A DNA stretch of 64,000 nt, from the NCBI RefSeq assembly GCF_000341105.1, contig NZ_ANBB01000046.1:101661-165660 (forward strand), in the 5' to 3' direction. Origin of the DNA: Nocardiopsis potens DSM 45234 (lineage in GTDB: Bacteria > Actinomycetota > Actinomycetes > Streptosporangiales > Streptosporangiaceae). Shown piece by piece: positions 36,836-45,466 of the stretch. Each line of letters starts with the position of its first letter. Position 1 is the first letter of the stretch. The position numbers and the translations under genes were made by a program. Below the pieces are notes generated by a model that was not told the DNA's origin, ran no database searches, and saw nothing but the letters and a program-made list of their open reading frames with translations.

Positions 36836-37623
36836 CCAGCATCGACCTGGACCGGAGCACGCTCACCTACGTCGCGATCGGGGACAGCTTCACCGAGGGC
36901 GTCGGCGACCCGGGCCCGGACGGCCGGTTCCGCGGCTGGGCGGACCGGTTCGCCGAGCACCTCGCCGGGCGGGTCCCCGAGGTGCGCTACGCCAACCTGG
37001 CGGTGCGCGGCAAGCTCATCCGCCAGATCATCACCGACCAGCTGCCCCGCGCCCTGGAGCTCCGGCCGGACCTGGTCACCCTGTGCGCCGGCGGCAACGA
37101 CCTGCTCCGCCCCGGCGCCGACCCAGAGCTGCTGGCCCGGATCCTGGAGCACGCGGTCCGCCGGCTGCGCGCGCAGGGCACCGAGGTGGTGCTGTTCACC
37201 GGGGTGAACATCGCCGGCGGGTACATGCGCGCCCGGATCGGGCTGTTCGCCCGGTTCTACCTGGACATCCGGTCGATCGCCGACCGGTACGGGTGCCACC
37301 TGGTCGACCAGTGGTCGATGGCCGCGCTGACCGACCCCCGCGCCTGGGACGACGACCGCCTGCACATGTCCCCGGAGGGCCACCGCCGGCTCGCGCTCAA
37401 GGTCTGCCGGGCGCTGGGCGTGCCCGCCGACGGCGACCCGGATGCGCCCTGGCCCCCGGCCCCGCCCGCCGACGCGGGCCGGGCCCGCCGGGAGAACCTG
37501 CGCTGGGCCCGGGAGTACCTGGTGCCGTGGATCGGCCGCCGGCTGACCGGCCGCTCCTCCGGCGACGGCGTCACCGCCAAGCGGCCCGACCCGGCCCCCG
37601 TCCCCCCGGCCGCGGGGGAGTGA
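36832..37623 (+). CDS. SGNH-family hydrolase 1 (GDSL esterase-like)
   Basis: 263 residues. The catalytic serine is in [13 protein letters not shown] (about residue 19). Block II is around [10 protein letters not shown], block III is [11 protein letters not shown], and the Asp/His pair is in [16 protein letters not shown]. It is soluble with no signal peptide. Coupled to uppS by an ATGA overlap. The paralogue at 37755 is alike throughout and shares the C-terminal motif [13 protein letters not shown]. Substrates are unknown; hydrolysis of an ester or acyl group on a lipid or cell-wall precursor is conceivable from the uppS link. Confidence 0.88.
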   Translation: MTSIDLDRSTLTYVAIGDSFTEGVGDPGPDGRFRGWADRFAEHLAGRVPEVRYANLAVRGKLIRQIITDQLPRALELRPDLVTLCAGGNDLLRPGADPELLARILEHAVRRLRAQGTEVVLFTGVNIAGGYMRARIGLFARFYLDIRSIADRYGCHLVDQWSMAALTDPRAWDDDRLHMSPEGHRRLALKVCRALGVPADGDPDAPWPPAPPADAGRARRENLRWAREYLVPWIGRRLTGRSSGDGVTAKRPDPAPVPPAAGE

Positions 37624-37754
37624 GCGGCGCCCCCGGACCGCCCCCGGCGGGCCGGCCCGGGGCGCGCCGGGGACCGTGACGGCTGTTACAAAAGGCCGCG
37701 CGACCGTAACCTACTGTCGCGTAACCAGGGGTCCGGGAGGCATCATCGGTACCC

Positions 37755-38552
37755 ATGAGCGGCATCGACACTGGGCAGGACATCCTCTCCTACGTCGCTC
37801 TCGGTGACAGCTTCACCGAGGGCATGGACGATCCCTATCCGGACAGCGGGCAGACGCCGCACGGCCGCTACCGCGGCTGGGCCGACCGGCTCGCCGAGCA
37901 CCTCGCCGGGCAGGTCCCCGAGGTGCGCTACGCCAACCTCGCGGTGCGCGGCAAGCTCATCGGCCAGATCGTCCGGGACCAGCTGCCGCGCGCGGTGGAG
38001 CTCCGGCCGGACCTGGTCACCATCTGCGCCGGCGGCAACGACATCATCCGCCCCGGCGCCGACCCGGACCAGGTCGCCGAGGTCTTCGAGGGCGCCGTCG
38101 GGCGGCTCCGCGCCACCGGGGCCGCGGTGGTCGTCTTCACCGGCTTCGACACCGGGTTCCAGCCGGTCATGCGGCACATGCGGGGCAAGATCGCCACCTA
38201 CAACATGCACGTGCGGGCGATCGCGGACCGCTACGACTGCACCGTGGCCGACCTGTGGTCGATGAAGATGCTCCACGACCACCGGGCGTGGAGCTGGGAC
38301 CGGCTGCACCTCTCCCAGGAGGGCCACCGCCGCCTCGGCCTGCGCGTCGCGGAGATCCTCGGCCTGCAGGTCGAGCCGGGCTGGGACGCCCCCTGGCCGG
38401 ACGAGCCGCCGAAGGACTGGCGCTCGGCCCGCCAGGAGGACCTGCACTGGGCCCGCGAGTTCCTGGTGCCGTGGATCGGCCGCCGGCTGACCGGCCGCTC
38501 CTCCGGCGACGGCCTGGAGCCCAAGCGCCCCCGGCTGGAGCCGCTGCGCTGA
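37755..38552 (+). CDS. SGNH-family hydrolase 2 (tandem paralogue)
   Basis: 265 residues. Catalytic blocks are [39 protein letters not shown] and WSWDRLHLSQEGHRRLGL. Identity with the preceding hydrolase is high across the N-terminal half and at the C-terminal [20 protein letters not shown]. The 131-base gap contains TAACCT (37707-37712), a possible minus-ten, so it may be separately expressed. Followed by a strong terminator. Confidence 0.88.
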   Translation: MSGIDTGQDILSYVALGDSFTEGMDDPYPDSGQTPHGRYRGWADRLAEHLAGQVPEVRYANLAVRGKLIGQIVRDQLPRAVELRPDLVTICAGGNDIIRPGADPDQVAEVFEGAVGRLRATGAAVVVFTGFDTGFQPVMRHMRGKIATYNMHVRAIADRYDCTVADLWSMKMLHDHRAWSWDRLHLSQEGHRRLGLRVAEILGLQVEPGWDAPWPDEPPKDWRSARQEDLHWAREFLVPWIGRRLTGRSSGDGLEPKRPRLEPLR

Positions 38553-38572
38553 CCCGGTCGGAGGACGGCGAA

Positions 38573-38619
38573 GACGGCGGAGCCCCCGCCCGGTCCGACC
38601 GGGCGGGGGCTCCGCCGTC
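38573..38619. terminator. Strong terminator between SGNH gene 2 and zur
   Basis: 23-base complementary arms (38573-38595 and 38597-38619) starting GACGGCGGAGCCCCC. It lies between convergent genes and can serve both. Confidence 0.88.
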
Positions 38620-38661
38620 CTCCGCCTCCGGGGCGGACTGCGCCCCGGGGCGGATCGCCTC

Positions 38662-39066
38662 TCAGGTCCGCTTCCCGGAGCCCTCCCGGCAGGCCGCGGC
38701 GCACTCCGCGCAGGTGCCGAAGACCTCCACGGTGTGCGTGACCTCGGTGAAACCGTGCTGGGCCCCGATGCTCTCCGCCCACTTCTCCACCGCGGGCCCC
38801 TCCACCTCCACGGCCTTGCCGCAGCCGCGGCAGACCAGGTGGTGGTGGTGGCTCTCGGTCGCGCAGGCGCGGTAGACCGCCTCACCGTCGTCGGTGCGCA
38901 GCACGTCGACCTCACCGGAGTCGTGCAGGTTCTGCAGCGCCCGGTAGACGGTGGTCAGCCCGATCTTGGACCCCTCGGCGCGCAGGTCCGCGTAGAGGTC
39001 CTGGGCGCTGCGGAATCCGGTGCTGTGGTTGAGGGCCTGCTTGACTGCCTCTCGTCGTGTACTCAC
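38662..39066 (-). CDS. zur: Fur-family zinc uptake regulator (Zur-like)
   Basis: 134 residues. The winged helix is in GFRSAQDLYADLRAEGSKIGLTTVYRALQNLHDSGEVD (about 17-54). The metal sites include the histidine run SHHHHLVCRGCGKAVEVE and the structural cysteines CRGC and CAECAAAC. Zur with zinc represses znu genes. Its GTG overlaps the znuB stop by four bases (GTGA), so it is the last gene of the znuC-znuB-zur operon and should repress itself through the site at 40835-40849. Confidence 0.9.
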   Translation of the reverse strand: MSTRREAVKQALNHSTGFRSAQDLYADLRAEGSKIGLTTVYRALQNLHDSGEVDVLRTDDGEAVYRACATESHHHHLVCRGCGKAVEVEGPAVEKWAESIGAQHGFTEVTHTVEVFGTCAECAAACREGSGKRT

Positions 39067-39971
39067 GTGGTTACGCTCCCCGGCTCGTCCTGGGGCATCG
39101 TACCGACCGCGGCGCCCTTCCCGCCTCCGGGGGCGGTCCGCTCCCCGGCCGCGCGCCCGCCCCGGGAGCGCACCAGCCGGCCGGCGGTCACGGCGACCGC
39201 GAACACCGCCAGGGTGAGCAGCACGATCGCGGCGCCGGGGGCCACGTCGACATAGAAGGCGGTGCTCAGCCCGCCCACCGCGGACAGCACCCCGATCGCC
39301 ACCGCCAGCGCGGCGGTCACCCGGAAGCTCCGGGTGAGCTGCTGGGCGGCGACCACCGGGACCACCATCAGGGCGCTCACCATGAGCACCCCCACCACCC
39401 GCATCGAGATGACCACGGTGACCGCCGCCGTGATGGAGACCAGCAGGCTCAGGAAGCGCACCGGCAGCCCGGCGGCGCGGGCGGTGTCCTCGTCCATGCA
39501 GAGCACGAACAGCTCCCGGCCGAAGTAGGCGATCACGGCGACGACGAGCACCGCCAGCCCGATCACCACCGCGACGTCCTCCTCGCTGACGCTGCTCACC
39601 GAGCCGAACAGGAACGCGGTCAGGGTGGCGTTGTTGGCGCCCGGCGCCAGGCCGATGAGGAGCACGCCGCCGGCGATGCCGCCGTAGAACAGCAGCGCCA
39701 GCGCCACGTCGCCGCCGGTGCGGGCGCGCACCCGGACCAGCTCGATGGCGGCGGCGCCCAGCGCGGAGACGATCAGCGCGGAGAGCACCGGGGAGGTGCC
39801 GGTGAGGAAGCCCAGCGCCACGCCGGTGAGCGCCACGTGGCCGATCCCGTCGCCGAGCAGCGCCAGCCGCCGCTGTACCAGGAAGGTGCCGATGACCGGG
39901 GCGACCAGGCCGACCAGGGCGGCCGCGATCAGCGCCCGCTGCATGAAGTCGTAGGAGAGCATCTCAGTCAC
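39063..39971 (-). CDS. znuB: Zinc ABC transporter permease
   Basis: 302 residues from the GTG at 39971; an ATG at 39962 is three codons on. Eight or nine hydrophobic helices with ABC-3 family signatures: FMQRALIAAALVGLVAPVIGTFLVQRRLALLGDGIGHVALTGVALGF near the start and VGVLMVSALMVVPVVAAQQLTRSF later. The C-terminal tail is polar and Gly-rich. The family imports zinc or manganese; zinc is indicated by the Zur box. Overlaps znuC by eight bases. No znuA binding protein gene is in the window. Confidence 0.92.
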   Translation of the reverse strand: MTEMLSYDFMQRALIAAALVGLVAPVIGTFLVQRRLALLGDGIGHVALTGVALGFLTGTSPVLSALIVSALGAAAIELVRVRARTGGDVALALLFYGGIAGGVLLIGLAPGANNATLTAFLFGSVSSVSEEDVAVVIGLAVLVVAVIAYFGRELFVLCMDEDTARAAGLPVRFLSLLVSITAAVTVVISMRVVGVLMVSALMVVPVVAAQQLTRSFRVTAALAVAIGVLSAVGGLSTAFYVDVAPGAAIVLLTLAVFAVAVTAGRLVRSRGGRAAGERTAPGGGKGAAVGTMPQDEPGSVTT

Positions 39972-40815
39972 GGCGGGGCACCTCGGCGCCGGTGACCATG
40001 GGCAGGGCGACGCCGCCGGCGGGCCCGGCGCCGTCCTCGTGCGGGTGGACGTGGTCGTGGCCGGGGCGGGCGCAGTCGCCGGTGGGGCGGGGCGCGGCCC
40101 CGTCGTGCGCGATCTCCCCGTGCGAGAGCACCACGGCCCGCTCGATGAGCGTCTCCAGCGGGCCGGTCTCGTGCAGCACCAGGACCACGGTGGTGCCGTC
40201 CTCGCGCAGCCGGGCGATGGCGGAGGCCAGCGCGAGCTGGTTCTCCGCGTCGACCCCGGCCATCGGCTCGTCCATCAGGAAGGTGTCCGGGCGGCCGGCC
40301 AGCGCGCGGGCGATCAGCACCCGCTGCTGCTGGCCCCCGGAGAGCTCGTGCACGGCGGCGCGGGCGCGGTCGGCGAGCCCGACGGCCTCCAGCGCCTCCT
40401 GCACCGCGGCCCGCTCCTCCCGGGTGGCCCGGTGCAGCCGGCGCCGGGTGGAGATCTGGCCGGAGGCGACGACCTCGCGCACGGTGGCGGGCACGCCGCC
40501 GCCGACGAAGAGCCGCTGCGGGACGTAGCCGATCCGGTTCCAGTCGCGGAACCGGCGCAGCGGGGTGCCGTGCACCTCGACCGTGCCGGCGGCGACCGGG
40601 GTGATGCCGAGCATCGCCCGCATCAGGGTGGACTTGCCCGAGCCGTTGGCGCCGAGGATGGCGAGGGTCTGCCCGCGCGGCACGGTGAGGTCCACGCCGC
40701 GCAGGACCGGGTCGCGGTCGTAGGCGACGACGGCCCCCTCCACCCGGAAGGCGGGGGGCGCGGACGCGGGGTCCCCGGCGGCCGCCCCGCGCGCGGTGGT
40801 GGTTTCTGAGGTCAC
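39964..40815 (-). CDS. znuC: Zinc ABC transporter ATPase
   Basis: 283 residues from the GTG at 40815, chosen because the upstream frame to 40869 runs through the promoter and Zur box. Walker A is GANGSGKST, the Q-loop YVPQRLF, the signature ELSGGQQQR, Walker B TFLMDEP and the switch His LHET. The tail is His-rich (GHDHVHPHEDG), common in zinc transporter ATPases and possibly zinc-binding. The transcript probably starts at the GTG. Confidence 0.93.
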   Translation of the reverse strand: MTSETTTARGAAAGDPASAPPAFRVEGAVVAYDRDPVLRGVDLTVPRGQTLAILGANGSGKSTLMRAMLGITPVAAGTVEVHGTPLRRFRDWNRIGYVPQRLFVGGGVPATVREVVASGQISTRRRLHRATREERAAVQEALEAVGLADRARAAVHELSGGQQQRVLIARALAGRPDTFLMDEPMAGVDAENQLALASAIARLREDGTTVVLVLHETGPLETLIERAVVLSHGEIAHDGAAPRPTGDCARPGHDHVHPHEDGAGPAGGVALPMVTGAEVPRRD

Positions 40816-40821
40816 CGGCCA

Positions 40822-40850
40822 AGTATGCCGAAAATGAAAATGATTGTCAA
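40822..40850 (-). promoter_or_regulatory. znuC promoter
   Basis: Leftward TTGACA (40850-40845), 17 bases, CATACT (40827-40822). The expected start is at or next to the GTG at 40815, giving a leaderless transcript. Confidence 0.7.
40835..40849. promoter_or_regulatory. Zur box
   Basis: TGAAAATGATTGTCA matches the Zur/Fur-type pattern TGAAAATGATTTTCA at 14 of 15 positions. It overlaps the minus-35 of znuC, an ideal place for repression. Confidence 0.8.
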
Positions 40851-40887
40851 AAAGTGTGCGGCGGCGCACAGGGCCCCGCGGGCGGCC

Positions 40888-41268
40888 TCAGACCGCGCCG
40901 CTCTGCAGCACCCCGAAGACCAGCAGCACGCCGATCACCACCACTCGCATCGTGCGCTCCCCGGTGCGCAGCGACGGCCAGGCCAGGAACGCCAGCCAGG
41001 AGAAGAAGAGCGCCAGCAGCACCAGCAGCAGCGCGCCGGCCGGCCCGGAGAGCAGCAGCCCGGCGAGGAACACCCCGGCCATGCCGGCCGGCAGGATCCA
41101 CCGCGGGGCCTGGTGCAGCCAGACCAGCGGGACGGCGCTGCGCCGCTCGATCTCCCGGCGCAGCCGGCCCGCGCCCGGGGTGTAGAACGAATCACCCTGC
41201 GGGAGCGGCCGGGCGCCCCGGCCCTCCCGGCCGCCGCGCCGATCGCTGCCCTCGCCCTTGGCCACCAC
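40888..41268 (-). CDS. Small membrane protein, DUF6703-like
   Basis: 126 residues. A polar basic start is followed by RREIERRSAVPLVWLHQAPRWILPAGMAGVFLAGLLLSG, then LLLVLLALFFSWLAFLAWPSL and a last helix (MRVVVIGVLLVFGVLQSG). The pattern ERRSAVPLVWLHQ...WLAFLSWP resembles the actinobacterial DUF6703 family as I recall it. Either of two adjacent GTG codons may start it. Function unknown. Confidence 0.65.
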   Translation of the reverse strand: MVAKGEGSDRRGGREGRGARPLPQGDSFYTPGAGRLRREIERRSAVPLVWLHQAPRWILPAGMAGVFLAGLLLSGPAGALLLVLLALFFSWLAFLAWPSLRTGERTMRVVVIGVLLVFGVLQSGAV

Positions 41269-41668
41269 GCGGTTCCTCCGCCCGATCGCTGTCGCACCGT
41301 CCCCTGGAGGCAGCCTATTACCGCAAGGCCCGGCGCGGCCCGGCGGATTCCACCGGGCGCCCCTGGAGAAGAGGAGCGGAACGCCGGCCCCGGAGCCCCT
41401 GCGGCGGCGGCGTTCCCGGGGGCGGGGCAGGGGCGGTGGGCGTGAACAGCCGGGAGTTCTCGCTAGGATCCTCGGATAGGGAGAGAGGCGGGCCCGCGGG
41501 CCGCGGGCGGTCGCCCGCCGGGATCGGGCGCGTACCGCGACCGTGTTCTTACCGGCCGTTTAGGCCCGGGGCCCTAGGGTCGCCGCCGATCCGGCGGCCC
41601 CGTGCGATCCGGCCGCCCCTGTCTGTGCCCCCGCTCCGCAGCGATGAATACCGGGAGACTGTTTTTCC
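41269..41668. other. Intergenic region before the teichoic-acid polymerase gene
   Basis: 400 bases between divergent genes. TAGGAT (41464-41469) and the AT-richer patch around 41544-41562 are possible promoter parts. No gene, RNA or strong operator is supported. Confidence 0.4.
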
Positions 41669-44600
41669 GTGCCGAAGCTCAGCGTCATCGTCGCCTTCGA
41701 CGTCACAGAGCCGCATCTGCGCCACTGCCTGGACTCCTTGGCGGGACAGGACGCAGGGGGACGCGGCGTCGAGATCGTGCTCGCCCCCGTGGCCGCCGGG
41801 CAGGCCGGGGAGCAGGAGACCGGCCGGCCCGGCGGGGAGGGCGCCGCGGCCGACGTCGGCGACCAGGACGAGGCGGTCGACAACGGCTCCGCCGACGAGG
41901 AGGAGCCGGAGGGCGCCGACGCCGACGAGGGCGGCGAGGCGGAGGCCGACGGCGGCGCGGACAGCGAGTCGGTCGGCCCCGCCCGCGCCGAGGGCCTGAT
42001 CACCGCCAAGGAGTTCGCCGCCGAGCCGCCGGCCGGGGTCTCCGCCGTGCTGCTGGACGGGCCGGCCGCCTCCCGCGCCGCGGCCCGCGAGGCCGGCGCC
42101 GCCGCCTCCGCCGGCGAGTACCTGATGTTCCTCGACGGGAGCGACGCCCTCTCCTCCTACGCGCTGGACTACCTGGCCGGCCGGCTGGACGACTCCGGTT
42201 CCGAGGTGGCCACCGGCAACGTCTACCGCTTCAACGACCTGGGCGCCCGGCAGTCCTCGGCGCACCGCAAGATCTTCGGCAAGGCGCGCACCGGCGTCGA
42301 CGTGCACGCAACCTCCTCCCTCCTCGGCGACCGGCTGCTCGGCAACAAGCTGTGGCGCCGCTCGTTCTGGGAGGGCACCGCCCCCCTCGGGCTGGGCGAG
42401 GAGGACGAGGACCTCGAAGTGGTCCGCCGGATGATCGCGGCGCGCACCGTCGACGTGCTGCCCGCCCCGGTCCTGCTCCGCCGCGACCGCGAGCAGGCCT
42501 CCCGGCTCAGCGGGACCGAGCGGATCGGCACCCGGCTGCGCGCCCTCGCCGCCCTGGCCGCCTCGCTCGACCCGGCCGACCGCGACCTGTGGGACTCCCG
42601 CGCCCTCCGCAGCGACGTGCGCTCCATCCTGCTGGTCCTGGACGACGCCGAGGACGAGGGCCGGGAGTGCTTCCTGGACCTGGCCAACGCCTACCTGGAC
42701 ACCGTCTCGCGCGCGGTCCTGGACCGGCTCGCCCCGCTGCACCGGCTCAACTACTTCCTGGTCCGCAAGCGGCAGACCGAGCGGCTGCTGGAGGCCGTCA
42801 CCTTCCAGAAGAGCGTCGAGCTGAAGAAGGCCCCGGTGGTCCGCCGCGGGCTGCAGTACTTCATCCGCTACCCGTTCTTCGAGGACGCCGAGGCCGGGGT
42901 GCCGCGCGAGGTCTACCGGCTCCGCAACGAGCTCAAGGTGCGGCAGAAGACCGAGCGGGTGGAGTGGCGCGACGGCCGGCTGGTGGTCGGCGGCCGGGTG
43001 GGCATCCTCGGCCTGCGCGCCGGCCGCCGCTGGCAGCAGCAGGTGGTGGCGTTCGCGGTCAACTCCGACACCGGGCGCCGGCTGCCGGTCCCGGTCAAGG
43101 TGCTGCGCGCCGCCGAGTACCGGCTGCCCGACGTGCCGGACGCGGCCCGGCACGACTACGGCGGCTTCGAGATCACCGTCGACCCGGCCCGGCTGCGCCT
43201 CTCCGGGGAGTGGCGGGGCACCGACTGGAAGCTGGAGCTGGTGGTGGTCAACCGCGGCCTGGTGCGCCGCCGGATCATCGCCAACCCGGTGGCCGGCCCC
43301 GCCCAGCGGCCGCCCTACCGCCGGGTCGAGGGCGACGTGTGGGTGCGCCCGCAGTGGAACCGCGACGGCCACCTGGCGCTGGCCGTCGCGCCGGTGCGGG
43401 CCCGGGTCACCGGGCACCGGCTGGACGCCGCGGGCGGCCGCCCCGAACTGGAGCTGAGCGGCGAGTTCGTGACGCCGCCGGCGGCCGGCGCGCGCACCCT
43501 GCGGCTGTGCCGGACGCCGGGCACCGCGGTGCTGGAGTACCCGGTCGTCCCCGGCGACGCCGGCTTCACCGCCCGGGTGCCCGCGGCGGACCTGCTCTCC
43601 GCCGCCGTCGACGAGGGCCCCGGCCTGCTCCGCCAGGAGCACTGGCGGGCGTCGCTGATCGCCCCGGACGGCTCCGAGCTCCCGCTGGTGCTCCCGGACG
43701 AGGCGGAGACCGGCCCGCACCCGGTGGGCGACGGCCAGCGCGAGGTGGCGGTGCAGCGCACCAACACCGGCCACCTGCGGCTCCGGGCCGGCTGGTCGCA
43801 CCCGGTGGTGGAGGGCGCCGAGTGGCGCGGCGAGGAGCTGGTGCTCCGCGGCCGCTACTCCGCGGGCTCCCCGATGCGGCTGGTCTTCAAGGCGCGCGGC
43901 CGGGACGAGGAGCACCGGGTGGCGCTGGAGCGGGACGGCGCGGAGTTCACCGCCTCGTTCGCGCCGTCGGCGATCGCCACCCTGTCCGGGACGCTGCCCC
44001 TGCCGGCCGGCTCCTACCAGCTGTGGGGCCGGGTGGAGCCGACCGACGGCGGCACCCGCGACGTCGGCGCCGAGCTCGACCCGGGCTTCGTGCGCAGCCT
44101 CCCGCTCCGGCTGGAGACGCCCGAGCGGGAGTACTCCTTCGGCGACTCCGGGTTCGACACCCCGGTGCTGCGGGTCGGCAGCGACCTGCGCCCGGAGGAG
44201 CGCGGCTCGTTCGCCCAGCGCACGCTGCGCGAGACGGTCTACCCGGCGCTGCGCGAGGAGCCGGTGGCCGAGGGCGTGCTGTTCGACAGCTACACCGGCC
44301 GGCAGTTCTCCGACAGCCCGCACAGCATCTACGCCGAGCTGCGCCGGCGCGGCGGCGAGTGGGCCGACTACCCGATGTCCTGGCTGGTCAAGGACGGCCA
44401 GGTGAACCTGCCCGCGGACCTGTCCGCGGTCCGGCACAACGGCCGGGGGTTCTACGAGGCGCTGGCCCGCTCCCGCTACCTGGTCACCAACTCCCGCCAG
44501 CCCGCCTGGTTCGCCCGCCGCCCGGACCAGGTGGTGGTGCAGACCTGGCACGGGTCGATGCTGAAGCGGATCGGCTTCGACATCGAGAACATCCGCGGCA

Positions 44601-45358
44601 AGTCCCGGGACTACCACGAGAAGCTGGCCTGGGAGACCAAGCAGTGGGACTACCTGGTCTCGCCCAGCCCGTGGGCGACGCCGATCCTGCGCCGGGCGTT
44701 CCGCTTCGACGGGGAGATCCTGGAGACCGGCTACCCGCGCAACGACATCTTCTTCTCCCCGGACCGGGAGGCCGTCGCCGAGCGCACCCGGCGGGCCCTG
44801 GGCCTGCCCGAGGGCAAGAAGGTGGTGCTCTACGCGCCGACCTGGCGGGACGACAAGTACTACACGCGCGGCAAGCACAAGCTCGACCTCCACCTGGACC
44901 TGCAGCGCATGTACGACAAGCTCGGCGACGACCACGTGCTGCTGGTCCGCCGGCACCCGCGCGTGGTGGACAGCGTGCCGATCGTCGGCCGCGACTTCGT
45001 CTACGACGTGTCGCTCTACCCGGAGATCATGGAGCTGTTCCTGATCACCGACGTGCTGATCACCGACTACTCGTCGATGATGTTCGACTTCGCCAACACC
45101 GGCCGCCCGATGCTCTTCTTCACCTACGACATCGAGGGCTACCGGGACAACCTGCGCGGGTTCTACTTCGACTTCGAGGAGACCGCCCCCGGCCCGCTGC
45201 TGCTGGAGTCCGACGACGTCATCCGGGCGCTGCAGGACATCGGCGAGGTGGCCGAGGCGCACGCCGACCGGTACCGGGCCTTCACCGAGCAGTTCTGCCC
45301 GCTGGACGACGGCAGCGCGGCCGCCCGGGTGGTCGACCGGGTCTTCGGTGAGAAGTGA
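41669..45358 (+). CDS. Large glycosyltransferase / CDP-glycerol glycerophosphotransferase (TagF type)
   Basis: 1229 residues. The N-terminal GT2-like part (MPKLSVIVAFDVTEPHLRHCLDSLAGQ, then GEYLMFLDGSDALSS and LGNKLWRRSFW) is interrupted by an acidic Gly/Glu/Asp-rich insert at about residues 48-105. Several beta-rich modules follow. The C-terminal ~380 residues are a TagF/TarF domain with QTWHGSMLKRIGFD (about 957), GYPRNDIFF, YAPTWRDDKYY, RRHPRVV and LITDYSSMMFDFA (about 1129). The family polymerises glycerol-phosphate wall teichoic acid at the inner face of the membrane. GTG start; GGGAG is 11 bases upstream. Other teichoic acid genes are not adjacent. Confidence 0.88.
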   Translation: MPKLSVIVAFDVTEPHLRHCLDSLAGQDAGGRGVEIVLAPVAAGQAGEQETGRPGGEGAAADVGDQDEAVDNGSADEEEPEGADADEGGEAEADGGADSESVGPARAEGLITAKEFAAEPPAGVSAVLLDGPAASRAAAREAGAAASAGEYLMFLDGSDALSSYALDYLAGRLDDSGSEVATGNVYRFNDLGARQSSAHRKIFGKARTGVDVHATSSLLGDRLLGNKLWRRSFWEGTAPLGLGEEDEDLEVVRRMIAARTVDVLPAPVLLRRDREQASRLSGTERIGTRLRALAALAASLDPADRDLWDSRALRSDVRSILLVLDDAEDEGRECFLDLANAYLDTVSRAVLDRLAPLHRLNYFLVRKRQTERLLEAVTFQKSVELKKAPVVRRGLQYFIRYPFFEDAEAGVPREVYRLRNELKVRQKTERVEWRDGRLVVGGRVGILGLRAGRRWQQQVVAFAVNSDTGRRLPVPVKVLRAAEYRLPDVPDAARHDYGGFEITVDPARLRLSGEWRGTDWKLELVVVNRGLVRRRIIANPVAGPAQRPPYRRVEGDVWVRPQWNRDGHLALAVAPVRARVTGHRLDAAGGRPELELSGEFVTPPAAGARTLRLCRTPGTAVLEYPVVPGDAGFTARVPAADLLSAAVDEGPGLLRQEHWRASLIAPDGSELPLVLPDEAETGPHPVGDGQREVAVQRTNTGHLRLRAGWSHPVVEGAEWRGEELVLRGRYSAGSPMRLVFKARGRDEEHRVALERDGAEFTASFAPSAIATLSGTLPLPAGSYQLWGRVEPTDGGTRDVGAELDPGFVRSLPLRLETPEREYSFGDSGFDTPVLRVGSDLRPEERGSFAQRTLRETVYPALREEPVAEGVLFDSYTGRQFSDSPHSIYAELRRRGGEWADYPMSWLVKDGQVNLPADLSAVRHNGRGFYEALARSRYLVTNSRQPAWFARRPDQVVVQTWHGSMLKRIGFDIENIRGKSRDYHEKLAWETKQWDYLVSPSPWATPILRRAFRFDGEILETGYPRNDIFFSPDREAVAERTRRALGLPEGKKVVLYAPTWRDDKYYTRGKHKLDLHLDLQRMYDKLGDDHVLLVRRHPRVVDSVPIVGRDFVYDVSLYPEIMELFLITDVLITDYSSMMFDFANTGRPMLFFTYDIEGYRDNLRGFYFDFEETAPGPLLLESDDVIRALQDIGEVAEAHADRYRAFTEQFCPLDDGSAAARVVDRVFGEK

Positions 45359-45364
45359 GCGCAC

Positions 45365-45402
45365 CGCCCGGCCGCGGCCCCGCAGGGCTCCGCGGCCGGG
45401 CG
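45365..45402. terminator. Terminator after the TagF-type gene
   Basis: CGCCCGGCCGCGG and CCGCGGCCGGGCG form a perfect 13-bp stem seven bases beyond the stop. The converging cutC gene ends at 45467. Confidence 0.8.
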
Positions 45403-45466
45403 GCAGGGCGGTGACCGGGGGCGGAGCGCCCCGGCGCTCCTCCGGCCGCCGGGGGAGGCCGCGGGG

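Noticed and set aside
41549..45364. 1271-residue open frame antisense to the TagF-type gene (and another of 1249 residues in the +1 frame)
   Set aside because: Both are GC-driven shadows. Composition is Arg/Gly/Ala/His-rich with no recognisable motifs, whereas the chosen frame has clear TagF motifs.
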